Shown here: positions 61,201 through 64,000 of the stretch, piece after piece
How positions within the stretch are numbered: position 1 is the stretch's first letter
Layout: the number at the start of each line of letters is the position of its first letter
From: Rotaria macrura
Taxonomy: Eukaryota > Rotifera > Eurotatoria > Philodinida > Philodinidae
Assembly: GCA_900239685.1 (NCBI GenBank)
Contig: OENT01000116.1
Span: forward strand, 142,038 to 206,037
Direction of reading: 5' to 3'
Length of the DNA: 64,000 nucleotides
Made by a program: the position numbers and the translations under genes
Notes under the pieces: generated by a model
Database searches by the model: none
What the model was told of the DNA's origin: nothing
The model's input: only the letters and a program-made list of their open reading frames with translations

Positions 61201-64000
61201 AATTTATTGGAGCACTAAAACAGGTAGAAGTATGCAACAAAAGTTCATTATTAACGTTAGAAAAGTCAGATCTACAACAACTAGAACTATTTTAAAGTCT
61301 AATATGTAACCAGAAACTATTGCTCTAGAGTTATGATCTATTTCTCGTTTATGGTGATCGTAGTTTGGTATTTATGAAAGGCCATCTATTGCAAAGGTGA
61401 TCGACAAGTGTTACAATAAATAGAAAAATCTCAACATCATCGAAAGACTCTTAAAGTTTCTATATAGATGTGTGCATTCTTGCTCATGCATGCAACAGAA
61501 TGCTTGCAATATTAGGACGTCATCAAGATGTTAGTAAAGAAATTTCCATCATCTGCGCTAAAATTTCTTCGGTACTACAGTGACTTTCTTCATCTACATA
61601 TATATGGACAAAAATTTAGCTCGGCAATTCTTTAGAAGAACTTTCTTCGATTCGATTATGAGAAGATGCAATGTCCAAACCAATAATCACAGCTCTTGAT
61701 ACAAAGATTCCGTTAAAACTTCATCCGGACTGTTCTTGAAGTCGTATTCGTGAACAAGAGTAGCATACTGCATTTAAAAAATCTCCATTGACAGTTATAT
61801 GCATTATCATTCGAACTTGTTCGTATGTTGTTTGTTAAGATAGTCGTACTAAAATCTCGAGAGTTGAGCCCGATGACTCTGAAATTTTGAAAGAAAATTT
61901 TGATTTGAGAACAAGATGCATTACTTCAGCGTCGTTTATATATAAATAAAATAAATGATACTTAATTTGGTGAAAAACTTCTGATTAAATGTAGTGAAAC
62001 TATAAAATATGAATAGATTCATTAAATTNCGTTTTTCTTGTATGCGATTAAACTTTTTCGAAACCGTTAGGACTATAGCCGTGCTTAATGTTTTTGAACA
62101 GAAGATATGTATGTGATACGCAATTAAGTATTCAAAAATCTAGTAATATAGTCTAGTTTAAACAACAGTAACATGATGGTATTGACATATTTTGATACTT
62201 GATAATTGATAACATTTGGATAAATTGGAGTTCGATCATTATAGAAAGACCTGTTTATAACTTTTGTCTTTGATGGTTTTCTCTCTACACAGATTGTATT
62301 TTTTGATAAACATGAGAAAGTTTTCAATGTAACGATGTTCCTGTTTTGCGTTCTCTTTATGTAGTTAGCTCAAAGTCATTTCCATGAATACTCTACTTTG
62401 TCGTATTCGTCACTGTAATCCAGTTAACATTAAGTAGTTTAAGACTAATTTGTTTACACTAAATCTACGTTTGATAACTAATATTATACAGAGAGTCAAT
62501 GACACAATCGATCAGAAAATGTTATCTAATTCGATAACGATTACATTTGATTCCCACATTGGCTCAGAATATTTCCGAAGGATATTTTTAAAAGAACTAT
62601 TAAGGATGCATTAAAATTACAAGAACATCTTAAGTTTTTATATTTTTAGTCTATATCATCACAGGTTTTGAACCATTCTTTGTAAAGATAGACTAAAATT
62701 TCCTTTTTTTCAAATTTCTCTAGCATAATCATCTAGAAAAATAAACAAAACTTTATCTTTCGACGTAAGAAGAAAGAAATTTGGAAATCTTCGTAACTCT
62801 TTTACACGATTTAAGATTGAAGAAACTATAATATAAAAAAACAGAGTATATCTCAAGATGTAGCGTGAAAAGTTCTTCGATTTACAGAGTAAAACTTTTT
62901 TGTCCTTTTTGCGCTTACAATAAGCGAAATTCTGTGACCAACTTCGAAAGTTGAGCAAAGTATTCATATGGAATTTTCATCTTTTTTATAAAGAAAAACT
63001 GCACAATTAAAGTAAATTTCCCATTTGTAGATTGTTAAGTTTTTCACCTTGCATCTTCTGTTACAGTGTGTTCTTTCAATAAAATATAATTCAAGGTTGA
63101 AACATGAATCATATAAACTGGCTGTTTATTATTGGCCACCCGTGAGAAGAAAGGAAAGTTGAATGGATAAACTAGCCTAGATTGCAGGAACATTCGATGA
63201 TGAACAAGCACTTAGTATTGATCATAACACACAAGTAAAACTCAATCAGAAATGTAAAAATTCATATAGCTAACTAGTTTTTATCTATTCAATAATAGAT
63301 GAGAGAAAGGCAAAAAGAATAAAACAATATGTTTATACTAGTAATTCGATATTTCTATGACTTCAAAATAGCAATCGCGTTGCAACCATCTGGCTTAGTT
63401 TCATTTGTTCAATTACATTTTATCATGACAAATGTAAGATAATCATGTTCATTTATCCTCTTCTATCTATAGTTCTTCATATGTACGCCTCTTTTACTTT
63501 TCATGAACACTGCTGTACCGTGTAAGAAAATGGTATAAATCGTTTGACGAAAAACAAAAGAGGAATCATTAGAAAAGTAGAGGAGCATAATTCTTTGTCA
63601 CGAATAGTTACATGACATATCTAGGTACTCACGTTATTGAACTAAATTATTTATATGGCTCATTCAAAGACTAACATCATATTGTTTCTTTTATTCGATG
63701 AATATTTTTATGAAAGTAGACAATTAGACGTGTTGTATATATACCGTGTCTTTTTAAACGTAACCCCTTCTTGTATATAATGGAAAAATCTATTTTCAGA
63801 GGAAACAATAATTGAACTATGAAATTCGATGATTTTTTGCATACAATCAATGATTTTGGTCGATATCAAAAAATACGATATATTTTTATATGTTTAACAT
63901 ATATGCTGCCACCTAGTGAGTGTGACCGGATTTTTCAGTTATCTAGTGGCTGTTTTCTTCTACGCATTTAAAATTTCCATTTAGTTATGGTTTACACATG
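58253..64000. other. Intergenic region to the window end
   Basis: About 5.7 kb without recognisable genes. An AATAAA at 58695-58700 could serve the GNAT gene, though it is about 440 bp past its stop. Base 62029 is ambiguous (n). Positions about 63745-63765 (CGTGTCTTTTTAAACGTAAC) are unusual against the background and could be a transposon terminus, but no inverted partner is in the window. Confidence 0.5.
58695..58700 (+). terminator. Possible poly(A) signal for the GNAT gene
   Basis: AATAAA within TAATAATAAAAAATAG, about 440 bp past the stop codon. It is the clearest hexamer downstream, but the distance makes the assignment weak. Confidence 0.3.

Noticed and set aside
63745-63960. Possible transposon terminus near the right edge (CGTGTCTTTTTAAACG)
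   Set aside because: No inverted partner within the window; it cannot be judged without downstream sequence.

Overview
The window is AT-rich nuclear DNA from an animal. Genes are rich in introns with GT..AG borders, and many introns are only 45-90 bp. The gene content fits a ciliated metazoan: a DOCK7-class Rac/Cdc42 exchange factor, a two-SUMO-like-domain NFATC2IP relative, and the axonemal protein CFAP251/WDR66. Together with the AT richness, the compact introns and an intronless B-box/propeller gene, this suggests a bdelloid rotifer. That assignment is an inference, not shown by the sequence.

Layout. (1) 1-3047 is low-complexity DNA upstream of a small two-exon membrane-protein gene (3048-4469, +). 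(2) 4706-23921 (-) is a very large DOCK7-like gene. I assembled 38 exons with consistent phase, giving about 1945 codons. Its C-terminal DHR-2 tail (about 200 residues) is not in the window. Seven of its introns are long, and one holds a 0.73-kb near-palindrome. (3) 23922-29749 shows no recognisable gene. (4) 29750-31559 (-) NFATC2IP-like and 31904-37955 (+) CFAP251 are divergently transcribed from a shared 344-bp gap. (5) 40943-42253 (+) is a single-exon B-box/coiled-coil/propeller-like gene. (6) 45311-47123 (-) is a two-exon secreted beta-propeller-like protein. (7) 47124-57619 is repeat-bearing DNA. It holds a complete non-autonomous hAT-type transposon with an 8-bp target duplication (48619-50074), an older inverted repeat that it interrupted, a CGTATACGG-rich foldback element (53824-54180) and degraded relatives of it. 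(8) 57620-58252 (+) is a GNAT acetyltransferase resembling arylalkylamine N-acetyltransferases. (9) 58253-64000 has no supported gene; one base (62029) is ambiguous.

The genes do not form a pathway. The only likely co-regulated pair is the head-to-head NFATC2IP/CFAP251. No tRNA, rRNA, CRISPR or retroviral/LTR element was recognised. The most interesting items are the intronic palindrome inside the DOCK7 gene, the missing DOCK7 C-terminus next to an opposite-strand membrane-protein gene, and the nested transposon landscape at 47-56 kb.
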